Shown piece after piece: positions 34,121 through 44,800 of a stretch of 64,000 bases of DNA. The position numbers and the translations under genes are program-made. The notes beneath the pieces are model-generated. The model ran no database searches, was not told the DNA's origin, and saw only the letters and a list, made by a program, of their open reading frames with translations. Origin of the DNA: Magnolia sinica (Eukaryota > Streptophyta > Magnoliopsida > Magnoliales > Magnoliaceae); the NCBI RefSeq assembly GCF_029962835.1, contig NC_080578.1, positions 101,597,759 to 101,661,758 of the forward strand, in the 5' to 3' direction. Every line of letters starts with the position of its first letter. The first letter of the stretch is position 1.

Positions 34121-34124
34121 ACAA

Positions 34125-34400
34125 CCTTGTCATTGAAAATTCTGCCTCTACTTTCCCTCTATAGCCTCCAAAGAACACTGAATAATACAATTCCAAATAC
34201 TGTTCTTTCGACCTTTAGACGGTCCTTTGGACCATTCTAGCAGCAAATCACCAATGGACACATTGAAAACCCAATGCATCATGATTCTCACTAGAGAAAA
34301 AAGCCCAAATCTCCTTAGCCACATTGCAATAAATGAATAAGCCATCAGTCATTTCTCCTTCTGATATGCACATAATGCATCTACTTGGAAGCAAGAACTT
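34125..34400 (-). mobile_element. L1-type LINE remnant, RT zinc-binding region
   Basis: Read on the minus strand, a C..C...E..DGLFIYC.VAKEIWAFF segment is followed by VFNVSIGDLLLEWSKGPSKG and NSIWNCIIQCSLEAIEGK. This is the usual zf-RVT tail of plant L1 reverse transcriptase proteins. Reading needs frame changes, so it is dead. It lies about 300 bp past the PPR stop codon in the same orientation. Confidence 0.7.
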
Positions 34401-34703
34401 CTGCTTCTCAAATGAATCTAGCTCATTTGCTCATCATGTGGACCAGGCATACGGTTGATTAAGGTCTGTTGGCAATTTTTTCGTCCATGTTTTTCTCATC
34501 ACATGTGGCCCATCTAATGAGTGCATGCCTGATTTATGGGCCAGGTAACAGTAATGATAGTGGCACAAATGATAAATGGACCATATGCAGCAAACCGGTG
34601 CCAGATTGGCCAACATACCTGGAATGGCCTCTTCAAAAAAAAAAAAAAAAAATTGAACTCTTTCATCCCAATGCATGCACATAATTATGTATCTCTTAGC
34701 TGC

Positions 34704-37700
34704 TCACCAGAAGTCTTTACAGGAACATTCACCATCTCTGTAACGGTGGAAACGAGTCCTGTCCCTCACAACTATCTCGCTATCAAACACCTTTGACACC
34801 CACTTCATGAAACTGTGGCAATCTTCGCAAATCCTAAGATTCTTCACTATTTGAATGTGTGACCCCTTCCCCACATTCAACAGCCCAAATGCAACTGCTA
34901 ACTTCTCACCATGTAATAGAATAGCTTCCTTCTTCTCTTCCTCTTCTAAATCAACCAACACACTCCCAATGTTTGGAGCATACCCCACCGACTTCAACTC
35001 CCTAGCAATTTCATCCAATTTCTGATAGATATCATCAGCTCTTGAATGTGTCTGATCACCCATCGCAAATTCATGTATCTCACCATTCAATTCAATCCAA
35101 CTGCAACCTCTCTCCTTTGTAATTCCCTTGTTCTTCATCAATTTCCTCACCTCCCCTACATCCCCCCACCTGTTTGCCTTCGCATAGATGTTCGATAGAA
35201 GCACATAAGCCCCATCATGATTTGGGTCTATCTCTAACAGCCTCCTCGCTGCCAATTCGCCCAACTCAATGTTGCCGTAGACCCTACAGGCGCCTAATAG
35301 CGACCCCCACACGACAACATTGGGCTCGAACGGCATCGTCTCTATAAGCTTGACTGCTTCATTTAAGAGATTGGCACGGCCAAGGAGATCCACCATGCAA
35401 CCATAATGCTCTTGCTTGGGTGTGATATTATATTCTTTGGTCATCGAGGCGAAGATCTGCCGTCCCTTGTCGACCAATTTCGCGTGACTGCATGCATAGA
35501 GCACCCCCACAAATGTCACCCCGTTCGGCTCAACCCCCTCAACCCTTTTCATTTGTTCGAAGCGCCCTAATGCAGACTCACCATTCCCATGCATGGCGAG
35601 TGCGGTTATCATGCTCGTCCAAGAGATCACATTCCTCCGAGACATGTTATCAAAGACATGGCATGCCCCATCCAAGCTCCCACATTTGGCGTACATGTCT
35701 ATGAGAGCATTACTTACAGAAAGAATGTCACTAAAACCATTCTTGTCAATGAAGATATGGATCCATTTTGCTTGTTCTAGAGCACCCAGATGGGCACAAG
35801 CAGAAATTACACTCAACATGGTGACTTGATCTGGTCTTATGCCTGAAACTTGCATTTCCTTGAACAGTTTAAGAGCTTCATTGGGATGGTCACTCTCTGC
35901 GTAGCCCGCAATCATTGCGCTCCAGGCAACCAAGTCCTTCTCGTGCATTTGGTCAAAAATTGCACGAGCAGCTTTGAGTTTCCCAAGCTTAGAGTATCCC
36001 GAAACCATGGCAGTGGACGTGACTAAGCTCTTCGGCGATATTTTGTCAAACAGTCGGTTCGCTTGATCCATGGAACCACAATTTGCATACATGGTAATAA
36101 GGGCACTCTGCAAATGAGAATCCAAAGCAAAATTCCTCTTGGAGATGTATGAATGGATCACTTTGCCAGAATCCAAGTTTCTGGAACGACTGCAAGCTGA
36201 AAGAACCGTGGCAAGAATGACCTCATCAGGCTCTTCTACCTCGGAGCACATCATTTCTTCAAACAGTCGCAAGACATCGTCGTGGAGACCAGAATTGGAA
36301 TAACTGTCAATTGAAATTAGAAGAGAAGTCGTTAAAAAGAAAGAACCCACTTCTTCTTTTTTTTTTGTTTGAAAGATTAGAAAGAACCCAAGGAATTAAT
36401 TGAAGAGGCTTGGTAAGCACACACAAGTGTGTTCTTGGCACCACCACATGTCCACATGACATCTGTGTGAGAGATCCAAACCGCAAATCAAGTGGATCCC
36501 ACAATGTAGATGCCCTTGCCCGAAATCTGGCCAGTTCACCGACAACTGACAAGGTGGGCTACAGTTTATGAAAAAAAAAAAATGCACAGCTAAAAAAAAT
36601 TGCCAAGTTTTTCTAAGCTGTCAATAACATTGTGGTTGTGGCCCACATGATGAGTGGATGAGCCTGATTTTTCCACCTGGGCCATCTACATGGTCAGCTC
36701 AAAGTCATGGACAACTCAAACCTCATGCCCATGTTCTATTTTTGACATGTGATACCAAGATGAGCAGCCTTAACTCTTGCTTAAAACCAATAAATACTAC
36801 TATATGCCTTAATATACATATAGACAGCTTATAAAAAGATAATTACTGAAACAGTCGAAAGAAAGGAAGACTAAAGATTGGATAGTTAGGATCTTCTAAT
36901 CTGGAATTGTTTTGAGGCATTACCAATCAATTATGGGTCCCTTAGATCTATGGTCTGGATCACTAAACCATGGGCCCCACTTGTCTAGACATCCCAAGAG
37001 GAATTATAATACTGATAAGTAGATTCTATGATATACGGTGTGGCCAGATAGTACAAGTAGGACTTGGAGGGATGTTTTGATTATACAGAGGATTGATCAA
37101 ATAGGCCATTGGAACATTCTAACCATCCAAAATATGGGGCCTTTTCCCTGACCATTGATGTATTTACTTATTTATTTTTCTTAACACAAATTTGTAGACC
37201 ACGGATGAAAGGGGCGCCCACCATCCAAAGCAGGGCCATCAGATGAATGACCCAGATCACAGAACCATGGGCAATGCTATATGTCCCAGTGCAACAGAAT
37301 GCACTCCTTGTTTTACAAGCAAGCCATAACGCCCTTTCAAATTGTTCTTCAGCTGGATTAAGAAGGTTTGCAGCAACAGTGGCCACTATCAGCATGTCCA
37401 CAGTGACTGGATCAGGTGGGCCACCAAATGGATGAAACATAGAAACAGAGCACTCATAAGGTTACTGATGCACCAGGATTAATAGATAGCATATTAACAT
37501 GCTTGATTGATCCAATCATTGATTTGAAGGGTACTAAAGGTGGGAGACACCCCAACCATCTTCCAGACTGGAAGATCTTAGCCCTCCAACTTTTGTTCTT
37601 TTAATCTTAACCGTCTATTTGTAGAGCACTAAGCCAAAGCACACTAATTGGACGGTCGTGGCCATCCAATCGCAGCCACAAATAGTGTGGCTGACCGGAT

Positions 37701-38364
37701 GACCATTCTCCGGATCACAGTCCCAGCGCCAACAACCAAACAAACGCTCACCACTTACTACATACCCATCCATCATAACGCTCCATGCAACCGCATCTCT
37801 GTGCCGCATTCTATCGAACACCATCCGCGCATCCGAAATCTGCCCACACGCTGCATAGAACCCAACCAAACCGGTCTGGATGAACGCGTCTGACTCGAGA
37901 CCCATCCTCACAGCAAACCCATGAACCTCCCTCCCTTCCCAAAACGCAGAAACCCGAGCCAACGCCTTCAGCAGCGGCGGTAAGCTGAACTCTTCAACTG
38001 CCACGCCGTCCGTCCTCATATGAGCATAGACAAGGAAGGCCTTGTCGGGTGCAGCGCACCTCGAGATCTGTTTGAGGAATTGATTGGAGAGAAGGGTGTG
38101 GGTGTGGGTAGGGAGAGTTGGAGAAGAGAAGAAGACGGAGAGGGCGTAGTCGACGCTAGAGGAGAGTGCGAGTTTGAGGAGGAGAGAGCGGTCGAGGGCA
38201 TTGCGGAGGAAATAGGCGTGGAGCTGCTTGAGTTGGGGAAGGGTCGGAGAGGTGGTGGTGGTGGTGGTGATGGAGGTGAAAGAGGAGAGGAGGTTGGGTT
38301 TTAGAGTTTGGGTGGGAAGAGGAAGGCGGGAAGGAAGAAGAGCGTTTGAAAAAACGGTTTCCAT
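34704..38364 (-). CDS. PPR protein, PLS class, E/E+/DYW type (At4g14820-like)
   Basis: PLS-DYW proteins act in mitochondria or chloroplasts, mostly as cytidine-to-uridine RNA editing factors; the target here is unknown. Two exons: 37766-38364 (599 bp) and 34704-36303 (1600 bp), 2199 bp in all, 732 residues. The donor GTATGT (37765) and acceptor TTGACAG (36304) join GATGG to TTAT to give MMDGYSNSG in frame. After a ~45-residue N-terminal region that may be a targeting peptide come the LPQLKQLHAYFLRN start, P/L/S repeats (RDAVAWSVMMDGY, KDLVAWSAMIAGYAESDHP, RRNVISWTSMITALAMHG), then E/E+ (YVLLSNIYAKANRWGDV, GCSWIELNGEIHEF). The DYW deaminase domain has HGEKLAVAFG (HxE), ICEDCH (CxxC) and CSC, ending DFW instead of DYW. 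Residue-by-residue similarity to At4g14820 is from memory; that gene is intronless as I recall. The start ATG 38364 is the first giving a family-like N-terminus; an in-frame upstream ATG lies in repeat DNA. Confidence 0.94.
36304..37765 (-). other. 1.46 kb phase-2 intron of the PPR gene
   Basis: Bounded by a strong donor (G|GTATGT) and an acceptor preceded by TTTTTAACGACTTCTC and CTAATTTCAATTGACAG, with plausible branch sites. It contains no coding sequence. The interior shows words like GTGGCCCACATGATGAGTGG (36640) and GGTGGGCCACCAAATGGATG (37414), so part of it may derive from degenerate foldback repeats. Confidence 0.85.
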
Positions 38365-38439
38365 GGTGGATGTGGGAAGAGCCGCAGAGGTGGGAGTCGG
38401 ATACAATGCAAAGCTTTGTAGAAAAAGCTTTTTGACCCA

Positions 38440-38532
38440 CAGCAACGTCTGTGGGGCCCACCGTAATCTTTGCACGACATCCAATCCGTACATCATGTGC
38501 GACGGTTCATGTTCTTTTGGGACCAAAAAATC
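38440..38532. mobile_element. Foldback fragment in the PPR upstream region
   Basis: TGTGGGGCCCACCGTAATCT starts about 80 bp upstream of the PPR start codon and continues GACATCCAATCCG. A single arm only. Confidence 0.5.
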
Positions 38533-39056
38533 GGACGCCGATTGGCTAGTGACCCTGCCATTAGCCAATGGCTAGTGGTTCAATGCTCTATGGGCCCCAC
38601 CATGATGTATGTGCCATCCATCCATTTTTCAGATCATGTTTTGGTACGAGTCCAAAAATGAGGATAGATCCAAATCTCAAGTGGACCACATCATAAGAAA
38701 CAGTGTTGATTGACCGCCTACCATGAAAATTTTCTTGGGGCCAGGAAAGCTTTGGACGGAGCTGATATTTGTTTTTTCCCTACATCCAAGTCTGTACGAC
38801 TTAATCAATGTGTTATAGGTAAATATTACCGTGAGCTCTAAGAGGTTTTTAATGGTGGACATTCAATCACACTACTCTTTTTCTATGGTGTGATCACCGG
38901 AGACTTAAATCTCCCTTATTTTTGGGATCAAGCCCTCAAATGATTTGGAAAAATGGATGGACGACATGAATAAAACGCGTACATCATGGTGGGTTTCATG
39001 TAGCACCGATCATTAGCCACCTAGCTACTGGCAGCGTCACTAGCCAAACCGCGTCC
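38533..39056. mobile_element. Foldback (MULE-like) element 170 bp upstream of the PPR start
   Basis: The left terminus is GGACGCCGATTGGCTAGTGA and the right terminus is the inverse of GGACGCGGTTTGGCTAGTGA. The inner arms are GGGCCCCACCATGATGTATG and GACATGAATAAAACGCGTAC. 524 bp. The flanking 9-mers CAAAAAATC and AGAAAATTA match only in part. Confidence 0.78.
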
Positions 39057-39092
39057 AGAAAATTAATTGATCCACAACATAATTGTAGGGCT

Positions 39093-39263
39093 ACACCCAG
39101 ATCCATAGTTCAAGTGGTAGACTGAGTGAAAGATACCTCCAAAGATACCTCGTTTCAACAATGGGGTCTTGGCATCGATTTCCTAGTGGGGGTGGCTAAT
39201 AGTGATGTGTGAACTGACAGTGGGGTGTACTAACAAGCTAACAATAATAAAAAAAAAAAAAAC
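39093..39263 (+). mobile_element. tRNA-derived SINE, copy 2
   Basis: Same family as the 1.6 kb copy: ATCCATAGTTCAAGTGGTAG (A-box region), GGTCTTGGCATCGATTTCC (B-box region), TAGTGGGGGTGGCTAA and a poly(A) tail from about 39249. It has an internal insertion around 39135-39155 with the phrase GATACCTC twice. The target duplication is not evident. Confidence 0.75.
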
Positions 39264-39394
39264 TTAGAATGACATCCACCTCACTTGAGCTCATTTCCTA
39301 AACAAATCTGATAAAATCAATAGATAGTCATTTTTTATTAAGTATGCACTCATATTATAGTGGAATTTCATCACAATGAGTATTCGAACTGATG

Positions 39395-39495
39395 ACCCAG
39401 ATCAACACTGAGGTCTTGGTATGATTCCCTAGTGGGGGTGGCTAACAGTGAAGTGTGAAGTGACAGTGAGTGTACTAACAAGCTAACCAAAAAAA
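39395..39495 (+). mobile_element. tRNA-derived SINE, 5'-truncated copy 3
   Basis: Begins at ACACTGAGGTCTTGGTATGA and runs through TAGTGGGGGTGGCTAACAGT to GCTAACCAAAAAAA. It lacks most of the A-box half. Confidence 0.7.
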
Positions 39496-39500
39496 CATTT

Positions 39501-39704
39501 GTAGGGCCGTTAACGGGCCGAGTTCAGGTCTGGTTCAGGTATGTCCAAGCCCGGCCAGGAAAGTATACTAGTGCAAATCGGATCCGGCCTAGGCTCGTGA
39601 TAGGTCAAAACAAAAGGGCCCAAGCCCGAGCCTTGATGACTATGCATGGCCATGCTCGACACTATTCCGGGCACAAACTAGCCTGGCCCATTGACAGCCC
39701 TACA
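39501..39704. mobile_element. Small hAT-like MITE (TAGGGC type)
   Basis: The ends GTAGGGCCGTTAACGGGCC and GGCCCATTGACAGCCCTAC are an imperfect 19-bp inverted repeat around a GCCCGG-rich centre. hAT assignment is by terminus type; the 8-bp flanks do not match clearly. Confidence 0.6.
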
Positions 39705-39709
39705 CTGTT

Positions 39710-40920
39710 GCCACGTACATTAAGAGAATCATACCTAAAACCACTAAAATCATGTAGTGTGTTCCTCCTGAGTTGTGGAATGGCATGATTTTTGGAGCAT
39801 ATAATCATACTGGTAGGCACATCTTCCGATTGGATTAGATTGGATGTAGAAAACCAAAAAAAAAAAAAAAAACTAAAAAATACAGTGGCTTACACATTCT
39901 TAAAGGTTTTAACAAAGTTCTAAAACTGATTAATCTACTCGAAACTGGGTGGAAAATCAACTCGGTCAACTAGGCGTGACTTGAACCAAGTCACTCACCT
40001 TCTAAGGTGGGATTTCATTTAAAATAAACATGATTTGTTCTTCCTTTTCATCACACTGTATATTACATACAGAGATCTGATATTTCAATTTGTAATCATT
40101 AAATACCGAGCTGAGTCTTCGAGTCAACCTGACTCAGAAAAACTTTTGACTCAACTCATCTGAGTCAACTCAAGACAACTAGAGAAGCCATCACTCGATT
40201 CTATCGTGTTTTTCTTTGGGACTTGGTCGTGTAATGGAAGACACTTACATTATGGCACTCAATATTAATACGAGTAATGCAAATTGGTTAATATAAGGCC
40301 ATAACACCATTATTTAAAACCTTTATGCAAATTTCATCATATGGTGCAAGTTGTATATGCAACAATTGTGGCCGTCTCTAGTTTGAAAATCAGTTTTGGT
40401 GTACCATATCATTCACGGCCGAAAACAAAACATTAGGTTGAGTTTTTGGGATTTTGAACTGCGGTCGTAACTCTTGCATTAGAAACCCTGAAATGTTAAC
40501 ATTATTGAGAATTTGCATTATTCGTGGAAAATGCACTTCGCTAGCATTATGATAAGATGTGTTTTCTTTTTCTTTTGTTTTTTTTCTTATTTTTTTCTTT
40601 TAAAATAAAAAAAAAAGTACCAGGCATGTTGGAGTGAACTTGTGTTTGTGCCAAGCATATGGACCAGACTTTATTCCTGTCATCGTTACAGCATTACTTA
40701 TTTTTGTTTGTTGTCAGAATATCTAGAGCCACCGGAAGAGCAACAGTTGAACTACCTACTACTAGAAGTGCGTATCCACTGGAACAAAACATGAGTGAAA
40801 GCTCCAGCATTTCATCACCTCTTTTGGCAGCCATGCTCACCCATGCTACCATTGCAGTTTTCAATTTTATATGAATAAATGTTCATTTAACTCACGAACT
40901 TAAGTTACTCCTCTCAGGAC
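39710..40920. other. Intergenic, nothing recognised
   Basis: A short frame at 40659-40874 (+) follows a plausible acceptor (TTGTTTGTTGTCAG at about 40717), but the product matches nothing I know. It may be internal sequence of the retroelement whose LTR follows. Confidence 0.35.
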
Positions 40921-40923
40921 ACC

Positions 40924-41084
40924 TTGAGTTTGAGGGGGATGTTAGAGTATATTACATAGATTAGGATACTACCTTTTTTGTTAGTACCTATCTATTAGAA
41001 TTTCCCTAGATCGTTAGAAATCTCCAATCTTTTCTATATGTTCTCCTTATTGTTAATGAAATAATACAAGTTTCATTTTTCACA
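40924..41084 (+). mobile_element. Copia-type 3' LTR remnant with polypurine tract (fossil)
   Basis: TTGAGTTTGAGGGGGA (40924-40939) is the polypurine tract form common before Ty1-copia 3' LTRs. It is followed at once by TGTTAGAGTATATTACATAG, and the LTR probably ends TCATTTTTCACA (41084), giving about 145 bp. No matching 5' LTR was seen in the window, so this is a broken remnant. Confidence 0.6.
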
Positions 41085-41802
41085 ATGCAGTCTCTGGTTT
41101 AATGGATAACGAAAGAGGGAGTGAATCATTTAAATAGCCTATGGACAAGAGTGTAAGCTTCATATCTGAAAAAGATCATCCCCTTTCTATCAAGGGTAAT
41201 GTCATTAATAGCAAAGAACAAGGATTGAGGAGGAAGCTAGGTGTTTGATTTCTAAGGAATATTGGATGTTTTCAATCACCTTCACTCCTCAACAATGAAA
41301 ATTCATATGGTATTCAACCTTCATTTTTTTGGAGGATGAAAAACCGATGGTTACCTAATCCAGACAATTGCTCATGTCCCTGTAGATGGACCATCCCAAA
41401 ATCTATCAGAGTGGAAGTTCTAAGCAAGCAATCATCAATTTTTTTCCAGTTGAATCAGGCCATTGGCCATATTTTTCTTAACCATCTATCTGTTGGTCAC
41501 AATTCAGAAGGATAGTATTGTCACATACAGGAGAGTTTTGGGGGATAATCCAAAAGTGGGATGAATCAGAGCAATTGTCCATGGACCCCACTTGTCAGAT
41601 TCAAAAACCTGTGTAGCACCGTATACTGCTTATAACGGTGCAGGTCATGATTCATATAATCCCTCTACAATAAGAAAAAGAAAGTAGAAGTCAGCGGCAT
41701 AAAGAACAGTGGATACAACAGTACTCGAAACCAAAACACACAGGCTGCCAGTTACGGTAGACATTGTTCTGTTTTACATGTGAGGACTGAGGAGGTTCCT
41801 GC

Positions 41803-44800
41803 TCATGGTTGTACCCAAGTCCCTACTTCCAGGCCATTACCTGCACACAACAACAACATAAAGAATCACCTCTCCTGCATAAATATCGGTAAGGAAAAAT
41901 GCCAAGGGCCTGTTTGGACACACCCTCAAAACAGGCCTGTGATGCCTAAACTCTGTTTTTTAGTCAAATCCCAGTTCGTGTTGTGCATTTGAATGCACTT
42001 TCGTGGATTGTGCTGGAAAGCCCACTCGACGAAAACCAATCCAATTGGCATTTAACAAGTTGACAAACAAAATTGTGGGGAAACCCTGTTTGCGGAACCC
42101 CTCATTTCACAGAGGTTGCATCCAAATGAGCCTCAAACCAGCAACAATTATCTTTTTCTTTCTTTCTTTTTTTTTTTTTGGTTGCAGAAGTGGACAGTAC
42201 CACCTAAATTTTGTTGATGATGATTAAAAAGCTGTAATTCTCAAAAAAAAAAAGAAAAAAAAAAGAAGCATGGGGCTATGAGCCTATGACCGAACCTAAC
42301 CCCTTGGAACAACAAAGAAAAGTAGTAGTTAGTGAGAAATGCTCCAGTGCTCAATTAGGCCCAACTCACATTGTATGGCTACCATGCGAACATCACTAAT
42401 CATCAGACAAATATTAACCATTTGATCAGTAGCCTTTAATATGAACAGTCAAGATGGTTTCAGAAAGTAGCTCCAATCAACAATTTCATCCCTCAATTTG
42501 TTAAGGACCATCATGAATTGCCTATGATTCTAAGGAATCACTTTCATTAGGCAATTGAAACCATTCCATGCATGGCCAGAAAAAAAGGATGGCTATAGAA
42601 AAAAATGCCAAATCAAGGATTAATTAGGTCATCCGATGAGTGCAAGTTTTGCATCATAGCCCGTGAAATGTGTTATGGACTTAATAGACAGTTTAGATCG
42701 ATCTATTGGACTGTGCAAGTGAACCAATGAATTCCTCTAAGCTAATTTAGTTAAGCATCTGCAATACAATTTCTCTGAAGGTGTGTATAATTGTATATAC
42801 ATTGCTCTCAGATCCACAATGAGCATTTTAGCCACTAACACCAAACACCAAAGCTTCCACAGAGGGATACCTCCCTTGCTAAGCAAATCGATAGTAGTCT
42901 CCAAATCAATTTCTAAACTGGCGTGAGAAACCTCTAAACTTACAATAGTGCAACACATCTAGGAGACTTAGAAATTTGGCTTCCAAGCTATAGCAAGAAC
43001 CAAAACTATGAGACAGAATCACCATTAGAGTTTGTAAAAGCTCCACCACCTCCCATAATTCCAAGATTGACTCTCAAAGCACCATTGATATTTAATAGCA
43101 CATAGAAGAGAACAACAAAACAATAAGGAAAACATCTTCATGGCCTCGGCCCAACTATTCCAAGCCAGCTCTAAGAATCCGATTTCACTATTCCTACACC
43201 CCATCTTGGCCCATTCTTACCACTTCAATCAAGTTATTTCAAGCCATCCCGTCATTCTCTTTTCAGTCCCTTCCACTGTAATCAATGCTCCCCCCTCCTT
43301 ACCACAGTCCTCTCCAATATTTGCTGCACCTGAATGAACCATCTCAGTATGCTCTCCATCATCTCTCCCTATTAGTACTCCAAAACTGCTTCAAGTAACC
43401 TCATTCTTCCCACACGTACATCTCAACATCCTCTCAACTCTTTTACATCATTTTCTACTCATGTTGCCTCTTTAAAATCCAACACTCTGCTCCATATAAC
43501 ATAGCCAGTCCAATAGCTGTCTTATAAAATTTCACTTAACGTTACATTCGCATTGAAGGAATGCACAACACTCCAGAGGTGCATCTCCACTTCATCCACC
43601 AACTCTTTTTTAAGTAAACATCCTCAATCTCACTATTGTTTTGAATGATAGAGCCAAAGTAGAAGACATGTCTAACTCAACATTTCCAGCCCACCTAGAA
43701 ACGAACACTCAAGATAGATCAAACTCTTTCAAACAATAAATTTGATTTAGCCCTCTATAAACATCCATCTCCCATCTGATTTTATTTTAAAAACACCTTC
43801 CTTTCCGCTCTCCCCAAATAGCCCATAGAATCGGCATCATTGCTTTGTTGCATACCACCTCTTCCTTTTAAAAGAAGACCACCTCCTAGCCACGCCCACA
43901 TGAATTCTTGTGTCTTCATCCAAGGAATAATCACAAGGATCAAAAATGAAATTTGATTACAATAACACATCAGAATACCACAGGTCCAGAGAGAGAGAGA
44001 GAGAGAGAGAGGCCTTTGTATAGGAGCTTTAACAAAAGAGAAAACCCCAACAACTATGAAAGAACTAAAATACCCTTATTCTTGGTTATTTACAATGGCC
44101 ATCAGAAGCGGAATTTTAGGCAGTCCAATGCCTAAAGATACTTAAAGCAAATGCAAACATTAAAGACAAAGCTTTCATGTATGTGAACATCTGGTCCCAC
44201 AACCACATGTCACACTTGTGTTCAAGTGGTGCCCACTCCAGACCTCTTTCCAATCCCTCTTAAAGAGGCCTTGGTCGAATCAAAGGGCAATCTAATATGC
44301 AATCCATGTCACCATAGCCTTGTCTCAACTATTTAGGGTCAACTCAATTCTCACTATTGCTAGGCAGAAGTTCAATGACCGACTGCCAGCCCGGTTACCT
44401 AACAATAAGCGGGAGGTAACCAGGCTGGTAAAAGGCCGGTGCATCATGCCATATGAAGTTGTACCCTCATATGTATAAACATTTGTAATCACTAAAACTT
44501 ACCATCTGGGTCAAAGAAGAATGTCTGTCGTGTTTTGCCATCTGGTTGGGTCTTCTCAAAAATCTTCACTCCATTTTCCTGCAAAACCATTTCATCTCAG
44601 GTCATCCTTGTAGGTAAGAAGTTTGACTTATTTAGACTTAAGAGGTGAGCATTCCGTATTTTAAAGTAGAGACCGCACATTGTGCGGGCAGAAAAGGGAG
44701 TCTAATCCCATCATTTTCTGTCACCAATGCCTCTACCGGTCGCAAACCAACCACGAGAGTCACTTCAGTTAGGAAATCGTGAGATTCCCTAACCTTTAAG

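Noticed and set aside
37615-37765. Extension of the PPR exon 1 frame to a stop at 37615 as an alternative short protein
   Set aside because: The tail after DGY resembles no PPR sequence, while a strong donor lies exactly where family similarity stops and resumes in frame at 36303.
38365-38568. In-frame upstream ATG for the PPR protein
   Set aside because: The extra residues come from foldback repeat DNA and do not look like a targeting peptide.
40659-40874. Possible last exon of an unknown gene
   Set aside because: There is an acceptor-like site, but no upstream exon or recognised product; it may belong to the retroelement next to it.
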